From the NCBI RefSeq assembly GCF_028553785.1, contig NZ_CP067136.1, positions 2,974,501-3,038,500 of the forward strand: DNA of 64,000 nucleotides, written 5' to 3'. The DNA comes from Paracoccus fistulariae (GTDB taxonomy: Bacteria; Pseudomonadota; Alphaproteobacteria; Rhodobacterales; Rhodobacteraceae). Position 1 is the first letter of the stretch. The number at the start of each line of letters is the position of its first letter. The position numbers were made by a program, and so were the translations under genes. Positions 1 to 11,566 of this stretch are shown here, in pieces. The notes under the pieces were generated by a model. The model did not search any database. It saw nothing but the letters and a program-made list of their open reading frames with translations, and was not told the DNA's origin.

Positions 1-1267
1 AGGCGAACAGGATCACCGCGACGGCCAGCACATAGCGGAACCAGCCAAAGGTTTCGCTGAAGGCCGCCGAGGTCAGCGCGACCCCGCTATTGCCGCTGAC
101 GGTCTGGATCGCGGTGCCGGCTTCGTTCAGGACGAACATGCCGGTTTCGGGATCGGTGACCAGCTGGCCGGTGATGGTGATGACCAGCGCGGTCATGGTG
201 CAGATCACGACCGTATCGATGAAAGGCTCCAGCAGCGACACGAAGCCTTCGGTGATCGGCTCTTTGGTGCGCACCGCGCTGTGCGCGATAGCGGCCGAAC
301 CGACGCCTGCCTCGTTCGAGAAGGCCGCGCGGCGGAAGCCCTGGATCAGCGCACCGACGGCACCGCCGACGGCCCCGTCCCAGGTAAAGGCGCCACGGAA
401 GATCTGGCCAAAGGCATTCCCGATCTGGTCGAAGTTGATCAGGATGATGATCAGCGCGGTCGCGACATAGATCACGCCCATGAAGGGGACGACTTTCTCG
501 GTCACGCGGGCGATGGATTTCAGACCGCCGACGATGACCAGGAACACGACCACGGCAAAGACAAGGCCGGTGATCCAGCCCGGAAAGTCCCGTCCGACCA
601 CATTGGCGATCTGGGCATGGGCCTGATTCGACTGGAACATGTTCCCGCCGCCGAAGCTGCCGAGGATACAGAAGATCGCGAACAGGATGGCAAGGATCTT
701 GCCCCCGGCCACGCCACGTTCGGCAAAGCCCTTGGTCATGTAATACATCGGACCGCCCGAGACGTGCCCGTCCGAGAATTCGTTGCGGTATTTCACGCCC
801 AGCGTACATTCGGTGAATTTGGTGGCCATCCCCAGAAGACCCGCAAGGATCATCCAGAAGGTCGCGCCCGGTCCGCCAATGCCAACGGCCACGGCCACGC
901 CCGCGATATTGCCCAGACCGACCGTGCCCGACAGCGCGGTTGCAAGCGCCTGGAAATGGCTGACCTCGCCCGCGTCATTGGGGTCGGAATAATCACCCTT
1001 CACCAGCGCGATGGCATGGCCAAAGGCGCGGAACTGGATGATGCCGAAATAGATGGTGAAGATCAGGGCGGCGATCACCAGCCAGGCGACGATCCATGGA
1101 AAGCTGGTGCCCGGGAAATTCGAAAAGATAAAGCTGACGAACCAGCCGGTCGATTTGGCGAAAGCCGCATTCACGGTTTCGTCGATGCCTTGCGCGGCGG
1201 CGGGAAGCCCTGCGGCAAAGCTTGCTGCCAAGGTTGCGGCAGCCAGGTTGAAGACACGTTGAGTCAT
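1..1267 (-). CDS. Alanine/glycine:cation symporter (AGCS family), 3' end outside window
   Basis: Inner-membrane sodium-coupled amino-acid carrier for alanine or glycine uptake. About 422 residues are visible from ATG at 1267; the C-terminus runs off the left edge (family usually 440-480 residues). A cleavable-looking N-terminus ([20 protein letters not shown]) precedes many hydrophobic segments. Family signatures include [19 protein letters not shown] around residue 95, [11 protein letters not shown], and [20 protein letters not shown] near residue 320. A universal stress protein gene lies 28 bp upstream on the same strand, so the two may be co-transcribed. The family call is firm; substrate and coupling ion are inferred. 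Confidence 0.93.
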   Translation of the reverse strand, partial: MTQRVFNLAAATLAASFAAGLPAAAQGIDETVNAAFAKSTGWFVSFIFSNFPGTSFPWIVAWLVIAALIFTIYFGIIQFRAFGHAIALVKGDYSDPNDAGEVSHFQALATALSGTVGLGNIAGVAVAVGIGGPGATFWMILAGLLGMATKFTECTLGVKYRNEFSDGHVSGGPMYYMTKGFAERGVAGGKILAILFAIFCILGSFGGGNMFQSNQAHAQIANVVGRDFPGWITGLVFAVVVFLVIVGGLKSIARVTEKVVPFMGVIYVATALIIILINFDQIGNAFGQIFRGAFTWDGAVGGAVGALIQGFRRAAFSNEAGVGSAAIAHSAVRTKEPITEGFVSLLEPFIDTVVICTMTALVITITGQLVTDPETGMFVLNEAGTAIQTVSGNSGVALTSAAFSETFGWFRYVLAVAVILFA

Positions 1268-1295
1268 CTTTTGTCTCGCTTTCTGCTACCTTGCG

Positions 1296-1730
1296 TTAGG
1301 GGACGATGGTGACCGGCACCGGCGATACCTGCGCCAGCGTACCCGCGACCGATCCGAAAATGCGCGACGACAGGCCGGAATGCCCCATGCGCCCAATGAA
1401 GATCAGGGCGGCGTTCTCATTTTCGGCGATCTTGCACAGCGTATCGGCGATATGGCCGTATTTCATGACCGAGGTCACGGGAACGCCCGATGCCTCGACC
1501 TTTTTCACCATCGGCGCGATGATCGCGGCTTCGGCCCGGTCCAGCTCTTCCTGACGACGGGTGTGGCGTTCCTCGATCTCGGTCGGGGTCAGAAAGCTGT
1601 AGGGCGACCATTCCAGGACATGCGCGATGATAAGACTGTCCCCAAGCGCGGCAGCGCGGGTTATGGCAAAGTCCAGCGCGCGTTGTGACGCCGGGCTGCC
1701 GTCATAACCGACGACGATTTTTCGTGACAT
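1296..1730 (-). CDS. Universal stress protein, UspA family
   Basis: A 144-residue cytoplasmic single-domain Usp. It begins KIVVGYDGSPASQRAL and carries the ATP-binding pattern G-2x-G-9x-G-S in GRMGHSGLSSRIFGS near residues 112-126, so it belongs to the nucleotide-binding Usp branch. A strong Shine-Dalgarno (aggaggtaaa) lies directly before ATG at 1730. It sits just upstream of the AGCS symporter gene on the same strand. Usp proteins accumulate on growth arrest, and in related bacteria some are under oxygen control. No convincing FNR box was found upstream. Confidence 0.95.
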   Translation of the reverse strand: MSRKIVVGYDGSPASQRALDFAITRAAALGDSLIIAHVLEWSPYSFLTPTEIEERHTRRQEELDRAEAAIIAPMVKKVEASGVPVTSVMKYGHIADTLCKIAENENAALIFIGRMGHSGLSSRIFGSVAGTLAQVSPVPVTIVP

Positions 1731-2199
1731 TTTACCTCCTAATTTCGCAATTTTCTTGCTGTTGGTGATTAAAGTGTAGGCAGAGGCATTGCCTTAGGAC
1801 CAGAAAAAACTGCGATTTAGGTCGTTTATCGGGCTGATAAGTCAGGATTTGCCGAGATTTTGCGTGATTTGCAGCGCGGTGTGGGCATGAAATTTGCAGA
1901 TTGTGCAATGGCGCGCAGCGCATGCTTCTTTGCCGCGGCGGTAACACGGGACCGCGCGGGCGATGGCGTCAAATTCGCAAGATGTCCCTGAAGAGGCTTC
2001 GGCTGCCAGGGGCGCGACGCGGTCTTTTTGCCGACCCGCAAGGGCCGCGAAGACCGGTGATCTCGGCCCGCTGCGCTGCAAGCCGGGACGCATGTTTTCA
2101 GAAATGGGGGAATATCTGGCGGCCGCGACGGCGTGGTCCGGTCGGATGCGCGCTCGTCAGGGCGCCGCCAGAGATATGTCGGAATGACGGCCTGACGCC
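1731..2199. other. Intergenic region upstream of the usp gene
   Basis: About 470 bp without a convincing gene. The part next to the usp gene is AT-richer than its surroundings and should hold that gene's promoter. A perfect 5-bp inverted repeat, TTATC-GGGCT-GATAA, spans 1826-1840. Short open frames here look like chance GC-rich frames, with no ribosome-binding site or recognisable protein. Confidence 0.5.
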
Positions 2200-2328
2200 T
2201 CAGCGGGCGTTCAGACGGGCGATCTGGTGGGGCAACCAGCCCAGCCAGGACCGGCTGGCCGTTGCCTCGGGGCTGATCAGTTGATCGGCAAAGCGGCTGT
2301 TATAGATCGCGAAATAACCAAGCATCAT
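2200..2328 (-). CDS. Possible small protein, 42 aa
   Basis: ATG at 2328, following a good ribosome-binding site (caggagataa), opens a 42-residue frame that ends at TGA 2200-2202. The product starts MMLGYFAIYNSRFADQLI and ends WLPHQIARLNAR; it is basic with aromatic residues and has no signal peptide or clear membrane segment. A second ATG follows immediately. It lies about 110 bp downstream of the sugar permease on the same strand, so it could be transcribed from there or alone. I do not recognise the family; the support is the ribosome-binding site and sensible composition. Confidence 0.5.
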   Translation of the reverse strand: MMLGYFAIYNSRFADQLISPEATASRSWLGWLPHQIARLNAR

Positions 2329-2439
2329 TTATCTCCTGCGTGGCTGAGGTATCGGCAGGGGATATGATGCTGCGCCGCAGAAAAACAAGCGACCTCGCCC
2401 GCAATCCAGCCCTGCAGCGGCTGCAGGGCTGGCTGCGCG

Positions 2440-3741
2440 TCATTCAGCCGGGGCCGCGACGCGCGGATGGCGGCGCTTGGCGATCAGGTCGAACAACCCG
2501 TAGGACATCACCACAAGGAAGCACAGCGCGGGCACGATATAGCTGACCGCCGCCCCGCGCGCATCCATGATCGCGCCATGCACCAAGGGCATCAGCGCGC
2601 CGCCCAGAATCGCCATGACCAGACCGGCGGCGCCGAATTTGGTATCCTCGCCCAGGCCTTCCAGTGCCACGCCATAGATGGTCGGGAACATCAGCGACAG
2701 CGTGGCCGAAACCAGCACCACCGCCCAAACGCCCGACATGTTCGGGTTGGCGACCGCGAACAGGCACAGCACCGCGCCCATCAGCGCCATGATGCATAGC
2801 AGGACCGAAGGCCGGATATAGCCCATCAGCCAGACCATCACGAAGCGTGACACAAGGAAGATCAGCAGGCTGATCTGCAGGTAACGCCCTGCCTCGGCCT
2901 CGGTCCCGCCAATGGCCTCTATCACGTATTGGATGGTGAAGGTCCAGACGCAGGTCTGCGCCGCAACGTTGAAAAATTGCGCAATGACGCCAAAGACATA
3001 GCGGCGGCGTTTCATCAGCCGACGGACGCTGGCGCCGAAATGCAGCTCGCGCGGGCCATCGGCGGCGGCTTCGCGTTCGGTCGGCATCTTAGTCATGTAG
3101 ATCGCGACCCAGATCAACAGCAGAACGCAGGCAAAGCCGACATAGGGTGTCATCACCGCCTGCAATTCCGCCGATTGCACCGCGCGCAGCGCCTCGGGGT
3201 CCATCGCCGCGCGCTCTTCCGGTGTCGCGGGGTTCAGGCGCGGCAGAATCAGCGCCGCCGACAGGAACACCCCGATATTCGTGCCCACCGGATTGAATGC
3301 CTGCGCGAAGTTCAGGCGGCGCGTGGCGTTATATTCCGGACCCATCGCAATGACGAAAGGGTTGGCCGAGGTTTCCAGGATCGACAGCCCCCCGGCCAGC
3401 GTGAACAGCGCCAGCAGGAAAAATCCGAAGGTCATGGATTGCGCGGCGGGATAGAACAGAAAGGCACCGGCAATGGCGCAGCCCAGCCCGACCAGAACCC
3501 CGGTCTTGTAGGAATAGCGCCGGTTGATGAAGGCCGCAGGCAGCGCAAGGCAGAAATATGCGCCGTAATAGGCGAATTGCACGAAAGACGCCTGCAGCGT
3601 GCTCATCGAGAAGATTTTCGAGAAGACCTTGACCAGCGGGTCGGTCATGTTTGCGGCGATGCCCCATGCCGCGAAACAGATGACGATCAGGGTAAAGGGC
3701 AGCTTCATCCCATCATAAACGAACTTACCACGGTCGGACAT
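2440..3741 (-). CDS. Sugar MFS transporter, FucP-type
   Basis: A 433-residue inner-membrane permease of the major facilitator superfamily with about 12 hydrophobic segments. Features of the fucose/glucose:H+ symporter branch are visible: FVQFAYYGAYFCLALPAA in the N-terminal half, GGLSILETSANPFVIAMGP and RLNFAQAFNPVGTNIG. ATG at 3741 (MSDRGKFVYDG) is chosen because the sequence upstream lacks the family pattern. No sugar-catabolic genes adjoin it, so the substrate is unknown. An inverted repeat at 3812-3824 lies about 70 bp upstream and could be its operator. Confidence 0.88.
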   Translation of the reverse strand: MSDRGKFVYDGMKLPFTLIVICFAAWGIAANMTDPLVKVFSKIFSMSTLQASFVQFAYYGAYFCLALPAAFINRRYSYKTGVLVGLGCAIAGAFLFYPAAQSMTFGFFLLALFTLAGGLSILETSANPFVIAMGPEYNATRRLNFAQAFNPVGTNIGVFLSAALILPRLNPATPEERAAMDPEALRAVQSAELQAVMTPYVGFACVLLLIWVAIYMTKMPTEREAAADGPRELHFGASVRRLMKRRRYVFGVIAQFFNVAAQTCVWTFTIQYVIEAIGGTEAEAGRYLQISLLIFLVSRFVMVWLMGYIRPSVLLCIMALMGAVLCLFAVANPNMSGVWAVVLVSATLSLMFPTIYGVALEGLGEDTKFGAAGLVMAILGGALMPLVHGAIMDARGAAVSYIVPALCFLVVMSYGLFDLIAKRRHPRVAAPAE

Positions 3742-3811
3742 TGGATAACTTTCTACGATTGCTATAAATCTCGCCGTATGCTGGCCAATTGTGCAAGTTA
3801 ATTCACCATTG

Positions 3812-3824
3812 TGACCTAAGGTCA
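3812..3824. promoter_or_regulatory. Inverted repeat TGACCT-A-AGGTCA, candidate operator
   Basis: A perfect 6-bp inverted repeat with a 1-bp centre lies between the divergent sugar permease and the leuA leader. On the minus strand a TTGACC hexamer overlaps it. Its size and place fit a dimeric repressor or activator site, but no regulator is encoded next to it. Confidence 0.35.
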
Positions 3825-3948
3825 ACGCGAAATGTTAGCGGTCGCACAGATAGGCCCTGCGCGGGCGCGCGGGTTGGGCGGCGGGTCGCCCGATGCCGTG
3901 ACGATTTTTCGCTTTTCATCCGTGATCTCTGTCGCCATAGTCGCGGGC

Positions 3949-4047
3949 ATGACACGGATGCATCAGATTTCCACAGCCTCGACCGCGCCTTTCGGTGCGC
4001 GCATCGCTGTGCAACTCCGTGGTCTACTGCTTCTTACGCTGCGCTGA
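3949..4047 (+). CDS. Leucine-rich leader peptide of the leuA attenuator
   Basis: A 32-residue frame (or 29 residues from ATG 3958) ends VQLRGLLLLTLR. Six of the last ten residues are leucine, coded CTC, CTA, CTG, CTT, CTT and CTG; CTA and CTT are uncommon codons in this GC-rich DNA. Its TGA at 4045-4047 lies inside the 5' arm of a 9-bp hairpin, and leuA starts 96 bp downstream. This is the classic layout for ribosome-mediated attenuation by charged tRNA-Leu. No strong ribosome-binding site is visible, so the exact start is uncertain. Confidence 0.7.
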   Translation: MTRMHQISTASTAPFGARIAVQLRGLLLLTLR

Positions 4048-4110
4048 GCGGGTCTCCGGGCCGCCGCTCAGCCTGGTATGCGCCCGGATATGTCGGCCGA
4101 AAACCGGTCG
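4043..4110 (+). promoter_or_regulatory. leuA leader: alternative hairpins (attenuator)
   Basis: A perfect 9-bp stem, GCTGAGCGG (4043-4051) with CCGCTCAGC (4064-4072), overlaps the leader stop codon. Its loop holds CCGGGC (4056-4061), exactly complementary to GCCCGG (4082-4087), so a competing pairing is possible. A third, weaker stem, CGGCC (4094-4098) with GGTCG (4106-4110), follows. The last stem lacks a clean run of T residues, so control may act on translation rather than on termination. Confidence 0.6.
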
Positions 4111-4143
4111 GTCCCCTCTTGAAAGCGTAAGAAAGACGTAAAG

Positions 4144-6962
<2,819 letters not shown>

Positions 6963-7003
6963 GAATGGCCCGCGCCGGGGCCATCGCAGCAGAGGCCGCC
7001 TGA

Positions 7004-7945
7004 ATGGCACGCAAGGGACCAGATTTCATCGCCCCGATCCGGCGCGTTCTGATCGCGCTGATGTCGATTGCCCTGATCACGCTTTTCCTGTTCTGGCGTA
7101 TCGACAGTCCGCGCGCGGAACAGATGCGCACCGCGATTATCGACCGGGTTGTGCCCAGCTTCGATTGGGCGCTGGTGCCGGTCACCCGTTTCAGCCAGAT
7201 GGTGTCGGGCTTTCAGTCCTATGCCCGCATCTATGAACAGAACCAGGAATTGCGCCGGGAACTGCAGAAGATGCAGGCCTGGAAGGAAGCGGCCGTGCAG
7301 TTGGAGCAAGAGAACTCGAAACTGCTGGCCCAGAATAATGTGCGCATCGACCCCGCCCTGACCAGTGTGACCGGCGTGGTCATGGTCGATTCCGGTTCGG
7401 CCTTTCGGCAATCCGTGCTGCTGAATGTCGGCGCCCGCGACGGCATTATCGAGGGCTGGGCAACGATGGATGGGCTGGGGCTGGTCGGACGTATCGCCGG
7501 GGTGGGTCAGCGGACCAGCCGTGTCGTGCTGCTGACCGACCCTTCCTCGCGCATTCCCGTGACGGTGCAGCCATCGGGCGAACGCGCGCTGCTGACCGGG
7601 GACAATACGCCGCTGCCGCTGCTGGATTTCATCGAGGCACCCGATAACGTGCGACCGGGTGACCGGGTCGTGACCTCGGGCGATGGCGGGGTATTCCCGC
7701 CGGGTCTGGTGGTGGGGCAGGTGGCGCAGGCCACCGATGGGCGGTTGCGCCTGCGCATGGCCGCAGATTACGGCCGTCTGGAATTCCTGCGTGTGCTGCG
7801 CACCCATCCGGCCGAAACCGTGGTCGATGCCGGGGCGATCATCGTGCCGGGGGATCGTGGCTTCATCGGGCCGCAATTGCCGACCTCGCCCGTCGATGCG
7901 GCCAGCGCCACCGATCCGCTGTCCACAGGCACCGAGAATGATTGA
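7004..7945 (+). CDS. mreC: Rod shape-determining protein MreC
   Basis: Bitopic inner-membrane scaffold of the elongasome that binds PBP2 in the periplasm. It has 313 residues: one membrane segment at about residues 14-30 (VLIALMSIALITLFLFW), a coiled coil around residues 70-110 (YEQNQELRRELQKMQAWKEA), then the beta-rich MreC domain (VLLNVGARDGIIEGWATM, VLLTDPSSRIPV). It starts 41 bp after mreB, and its end overlaps mreD by 8 bp, indicating translational coupling. Confidence 0.97.
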   Translation: MARKGPDFIAPIRRVLIALMSIALITLFLFWRIDSPRAEQMRTAIIDRVVPSFDWALVPVTRFSQMVSGFQSYARIYEQNQELRRELQKMQAWKEAAVQLEQENSKLLAQNNVRIDPALTSVTGVVMVDSGSAFRQSVLLNVGARDGIIEGWATMDGLGLVGRIAGVGQRTSRVVLLTDPSSRIPVTVQPSGERALLTGDNTPLPLLDFIEAPDNVRPGDRVVTSGDGGVFPPGLVVGQVAQATDGRLRLRMAADYGRLEFLRVLRTHPAETVVDAGAIIVPGDRGFIGPQLPTSPVDAASATDPLSTGTEND

Positions 7946-8474
7946 CGGGCCAAAGCGCAACATCATCCTTGGCGGCATCGGCTATTGCCTGTGCATGGCG
8001 CTGCTGCTGTTCGTGCGCCTGCTGCCGATTGACGGCTTCAGCCGCTGGCCGGGGCCGGATATCGCCATGTGCCTGACCTTTGTCTGGGTGCTGCGGCGCC
8101 CCGATCAGGTCCCCGCCCTGCTGGTGGTGCTGATCTTCCTGATCGAGGATGTGCTGCTTTACCGCCCGCCGGGACTGTGGCCCTTGTTCATGCTGCTGGG
8201 GACCGAGGCTGCACGCTCTCGTGAGGTGCGTTGGCGTGACCAGCCATTCGTGCTTGAATGGTTGCGCGTCTCGATCCTGATGGGCGCGATGATCCTGGGC
8301 TATCGTATCGTGCAGTTCACATTCCTCTTGCCGGTCCCTTCTCTGGGTCAGGTGCTGTTGCAATATATCGCGACCGTGATGGTCTATCCGGTCGTGGCGC
8401 TGGCCGCACGTCTGCTGATCGGCCTGCGCCGGATCAGCCCGGTCGAGGCCGAAATGATGAGATATGCCCGATGA
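7938..8474 (+). CDS. mreD: Rod shape-determining protein MreD
   Basis: Small polytopic inner-membrane protein of the elongasome, 178 residues with four to five hydrophobic segments (for example LLVVLIFLIEDVLLY). ATG at 7938 (MIDGPKRNIILG) overlaps the mreC end by 8 bp; the stop codon overlaps the mrdA start as ATGA. The sequence is only loosely conserved in this family, so the call relies on topology, length and position between mreC and mrdA. Confidence 0.93.
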   Translation: MIDGPKRNIILGGIGYCLCMALLLFVRLLPIDGFSRWPGPDIAMCLTFVWVLRRPDQVPALLVVLIFLIEDVLLYRPPGLWPLFMLLGTEAARSREVRWRDQPFVLEWLRVSILMGAMILGYRIVQFTFLLPVPSLGQVLLQYIATVMVYPVVALAARLLIGLRRISPVEAEMMRYAR

Positions 8475-10411
8475 CAAAGCCGCCGAAGGATATCGTCGAA
8501 AGCTCTCGCCGGATCGGCCGCCGGGGCCTGTTGCTGGCCGGGGTGCAGCTGGGCGTCATCACCACGCTGGCGCTGAAGCTGCGGTCGATGCAGATCGAAC
8601 ATGCCGAGGAATATCGGACATTGGCCGATGGCAATTCGATCAAGGTCAGGCTGCTGGCCCCGGCGCGCGGGCTGCTGCTGGACCGCAACGGCATCCTGAT
8701 CGCGGGGAATGAGCAGAATTATCAGATCACCCTGACGCGCGAGGATGCGGGCGGCGATGTCGAACCCGTGCTGCGCCGCCTGTCGCATCTGATCCCGATC
8801 AGCGACGACCGCATGACCGAATTGCTGGATGAATTCGCCAAGCGCACGGCGATCACGCCCATTGTCGTGGCCGACCGCCTGACCTGGGAACAGTTCAGTT
8901 CCATTGCGGTCAATGCGCCCTCGCTGGCCGGGGTGCAGCCGGAAACCGCGCTGTCGCGGGTCTATCCGCGGGCGGGCGATCTGGCGCATGTGCTGGGCTA
9001 TGTCGGGCCGGTCTCGGATTACGATCTGTCCAAGATCGAGGATCCCGATCCGGTCCTGATGCTGCCGGAATTCCAGCTTGGCAAGCTGGGCTTCGAATCG
9101 CGCTTCGAGGAAAAGCTGCGCGGCAAGGCCGGGGCCCGCCGGGTCGAGGTCAACAGCGCCGGGCGCGAGATGCGTGAACTGTCCCGCAAAGAGGGCGAGC
9201 AGGGCGCCACCATCCAGATGACGCTGGACGCGCAGTTGCAGAACTATGCCGCCCAGCGTCTGGGAGAGGAAAGCGCGGCGGCGGTGGTGATCGATATCCA
9301 GACCGGGGATATTGTCGCGATCTCATCCTCGCCCAGCTTCGACCCCAACAAATTCGTGCGCGGGATTTCCGGCCCCGATTACCGGGCGCTGACCAACCAT
9401 GACCACCGCCCGCTGGCCGACAAGACGGTGCAGGGGGTCTATCCGCCCGGCTCGACCTTCAAGATGGTCACCCTGCTGGCCGGGCTTGAGGCGGGCGTCA
9501 TCAATGCCGGCAGCCGCTTTTACTGCCCCGGCTTCACCGAGGTTGGCGGCCGCCGCTTCCATTGCTGGAGCAGGGGCGGCCACGGATCGGTCGATGCGCT
9601 GAACAGCCTGTCGCGCAGTTGCGACGTCTACTATTACGAACTGGCACAGCGGGTCGGGATCGACCGGATCGCGATCATGGCGCGCAAGCTGGGGATCGGC
9701 GTCAAGCATGATCTGCCCATGTCCGCCGTGGCCGAAGGCATTGCGCCGGATCGCGAATGGAAGCGTGCGCGTTACGATCAGCCCTGGCAGGTCGGGGACA
9801 GTCTGAATTCCTCGATCGGGCAGGGCTATGTGCTGGCCTCGCCGCTGCAACTGGCGGTGATGACGGCGCGGATCGCCTCGGGCAAGGTGGTGGTGCCACG
9901 GCTGGTGCGGGCGATTGACGGCGTGCAGCAGCCGGTCCCGGAATTCGAGGATCTGGACGTCCACCCCGCCTTCCTGCGCGTCGCGCGGCTGGGCATGGAT
10001 GAGGTGATGAATTCCGCGACCGGCACCGCGCGCCGCTCCCGCATCATCCGCGAGGAATGGCGCATGGCCGGCAAGACGGGCACCAGCCAGGTGCGCAACA
10101 TCACCGCCGCTGAACGTGCGCGGGGCGTCATCCGCAACGAACAACTGCCCTGGAACCGCCGCGATCATGCACTGTTCGTCTGCTTCGCGCCGACCACGGC
10201 CCCCCGCTATGCGATTTCCGTCGTGGTTGAACATGGCGGCGGCGGCAGCACGGCGGCCGCGCCGATTGCGCGCGACATCATGCTGTTCGCGCTGCAAGGC
10301 GGGTTGCCGCCTCTGGATGCCGTCCCCTCGGATCAGCAGGCCGACATGAAGGCGCGGCACGAGGCGATGCACCTGTTCACCCCCGAAGCGCCCCGGCTGA
10401 CGCGGGCCTGA
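8471..10411 (+). CDS. mrdA: Penicillin-binding protein 2 (elongation transpeptidase)
   Basis: Peptidoglycan DD-transpeptidase for sidewall growth, paired with RodA. It has 646 residues from ATG 8471 (MTKPPKDIVESSRRIGRRG). One N-terminal membrane anchor (LLLAGVQLGVITTLAL) is followed by the dimerisation domain (LLAPARGLLLDRNG). In the transpeptidase domain the serine nucleophile sits in PPGSTFKMVT, the second motif is SRSCDVYYY (an S-x-C variant), and KTG occurs in MAGKTGTSQVRN. The start overlaps the mreD stop by 4 bp, and rodA follows after 5 bp. Confidence 0.97.
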   Translation: MTKPPKDIVESSRRIGRRGLLLAGVQLGVITTLALKLRSMQIEHAEEYRTLADGNSIKVRLLAPARGLLLDRNGILIAGNEQNYQITLTREDAGGDVEPVLRRLSHLIPISDDRMTELLDEFAKRTAITPIVVADRLTWEQFSSIAVNAPSLAGVQPETALSRVYPRAGDLAHVLGYVGPVSDYDLSKIEDPDPVLMLPEFQLGKLGFESRFEEKLRGKAGARRVEVNSAGREMRELSRKEGEQGATIQMTLDAQLQNYAAQRLGEESAAAVVIDIQTGDIVAISSSPSFDPNKFVRGISGPDYRALTNHDHRPLADKTVQGVYPPGSTFKMVTLLAGLEAGVINAGSRFYCPGFTEVGGRRFHCWSRGGHGSVDALNSLSRSCDVYYYELAQRVGIDRIAIMARKLGIGVKHDLPMSAVAEGIAPDREWKRARYDQPWQVGDSLNSSIGQGYVLASPLQLAVMTARIASGKVVVPRLVRAIDGVQQPVPEFEDLDVHPAFLRVARLGMDEVMNSATGTARRSRIIREEWRMAGKTGTSQVRNITAAERARGVIRNEQLPWNRRDHALFVCFAPTTAPRYAISVVVEHGGGGSTAAAPIARDIMLFALQGGLPPLDAVPSDQQADMKARHEAMHLFTPEAPRLTRA

Positions 10412-10416
10412 TCGCC

Positions 10417-11556
10417 ATGTCCTATCTGAACTACACCGTCACGCATACGCCGGTCGGCATCCGCAAGATCCTGTATCTGAACTGGCCGCTGGTCTTTCTG
10501 ATCTCGGCCGTGGCGTCGATCGGCTTTCTGATGTTGGTCTCGGTCGCGGGGGGCGATGTCGATCAATGGGCCGCGCCGCAGATGTATCGCTTTGCCGTGG
10601 GCATGGTAATCATGATCGGGCTGGCCTTTGTACCGATGTGGTTCTGGCGCGGGATTTCGGTGGGCGCCTATATCATCTGTGTCCTGCTGCTGGTCGGGGT
10701 CGAGGTCGCGGGCGAGATCGGCATGGGCGCACAGCGCTGGATCGATATCGGCCCGATCCGCCTGCAACCCTCGGAACTGATGAAGATCGCGCTGGTCCTG
10801 CTGCTGGCCGCCTATTACGACTGGCTGCCGCTGAACAAGGTGTCGCATCCGTTATGGGTGCTGATCCCGGTGCTGCTGATTCTGGCGCCGACCGGGCTGG
10901 TTATCATCCAGCCGGATCTGGGCACCTCGATCATGCTGATCACGGGCGGCGCCATCGTGATGTTCGCGGCCGGGGTCTCTTTGTGGTATTTCGCGGCGGT
11001 GATCGGCATGGCGGTCGGGCTTGTGATGGCGGTGATGGAAAGCCGCGGAACCCCGTGGCAATTGCTGAAGGATTACCAGTTCAAGCGGATCGATACCTTT
11101 CTGGACCCGACCGCCGATCCGCTGGGCGCGGGCTATAACGTCATTCAAAGCCAGATCGCGCTTGGGTCTGGCGGCTGGTCGGGACGCGGCTTCATGCAGG
11201 GATCGCAGTCGCGGCTGAACTTCCTGCCGGAAAAGCATACAGATTTCATCTTCACCGTTCTGGCCGAGGAATTCGGCTTCATCGGCGCGATTTCCCTGTT
11301 GATCCTCTATACGCTGATCGTCGGTTTCTGCCTGTATTCCGCGCTGACCAATCGCGACCGTTTTGCCAGCCTGATCACCATCGGCATCAGCGGCACCTTT
11401 TTCCTCTATTTCGCCATCAATATGGCGACCGTGATGGGGCTGCTGCCGGCCAAGGGCTCTCCTCTGCCGCTGGTCAGCTATGGCGGCACCTCGCTGATGA
11501 TCCTGATGCTGGGCTTCGGGCTGGTGCAATCCGCCCATGTCCACCGCCCAAGATAA
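10417..11556 (+). CDS. rodA: Peptidoglycan glycosyltransferase RodA
   Basis: SEDS-family polymerase that makes glycan strands for elongation. It has 379 residues and about ten membrane segments. Visible SEDS motifs are GAQRWIDIGPIRLQPSELMK near residue 105, IQPDLGTS, the catalytic-loop region QSQIALGSGGWSGRGFMQGS, LPEKHTDFIFTVLAEEFGF and PLPLVSYGGTSLM near the end. It is the last certain gene of the mre operon. Confidence 0.97.
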   Translation: MSYLNYTVTHTPVGIRKILYLNWPLVFLISAVASIGFLMLVSVAGGDVDQWAAPQMYRFAVGMVIMIGLAFVPMWFWRGISVGAYIICVLLLVGVEVAGEIGMGAQRWIDIGPIRLQPSELMKIALVLLLAAYYDWLPLNKVSHPLWVLIPVLLILAPTGLVIIQPDLGTSIMLITGGAIVMFAAGVSLWYFAAVIGMAVGLVMAVMESRGTPWQLLKDYQFKRIDTFLDPTADPLGAGYNVIQSQIALGSGGWSGRGFMQGSQSRLNFLPEKHTDFIFTVLAEEFGFIGAISLLILYTLIVGFCLYSALTNRDRFASLITIGISGTFFLYFAINMATVMGLLPAKGSPLPLVSYGGTSLMILMLGFGLVQSAHVHRPR

Positions 11557-11566
11557 GGAGCCGCCG

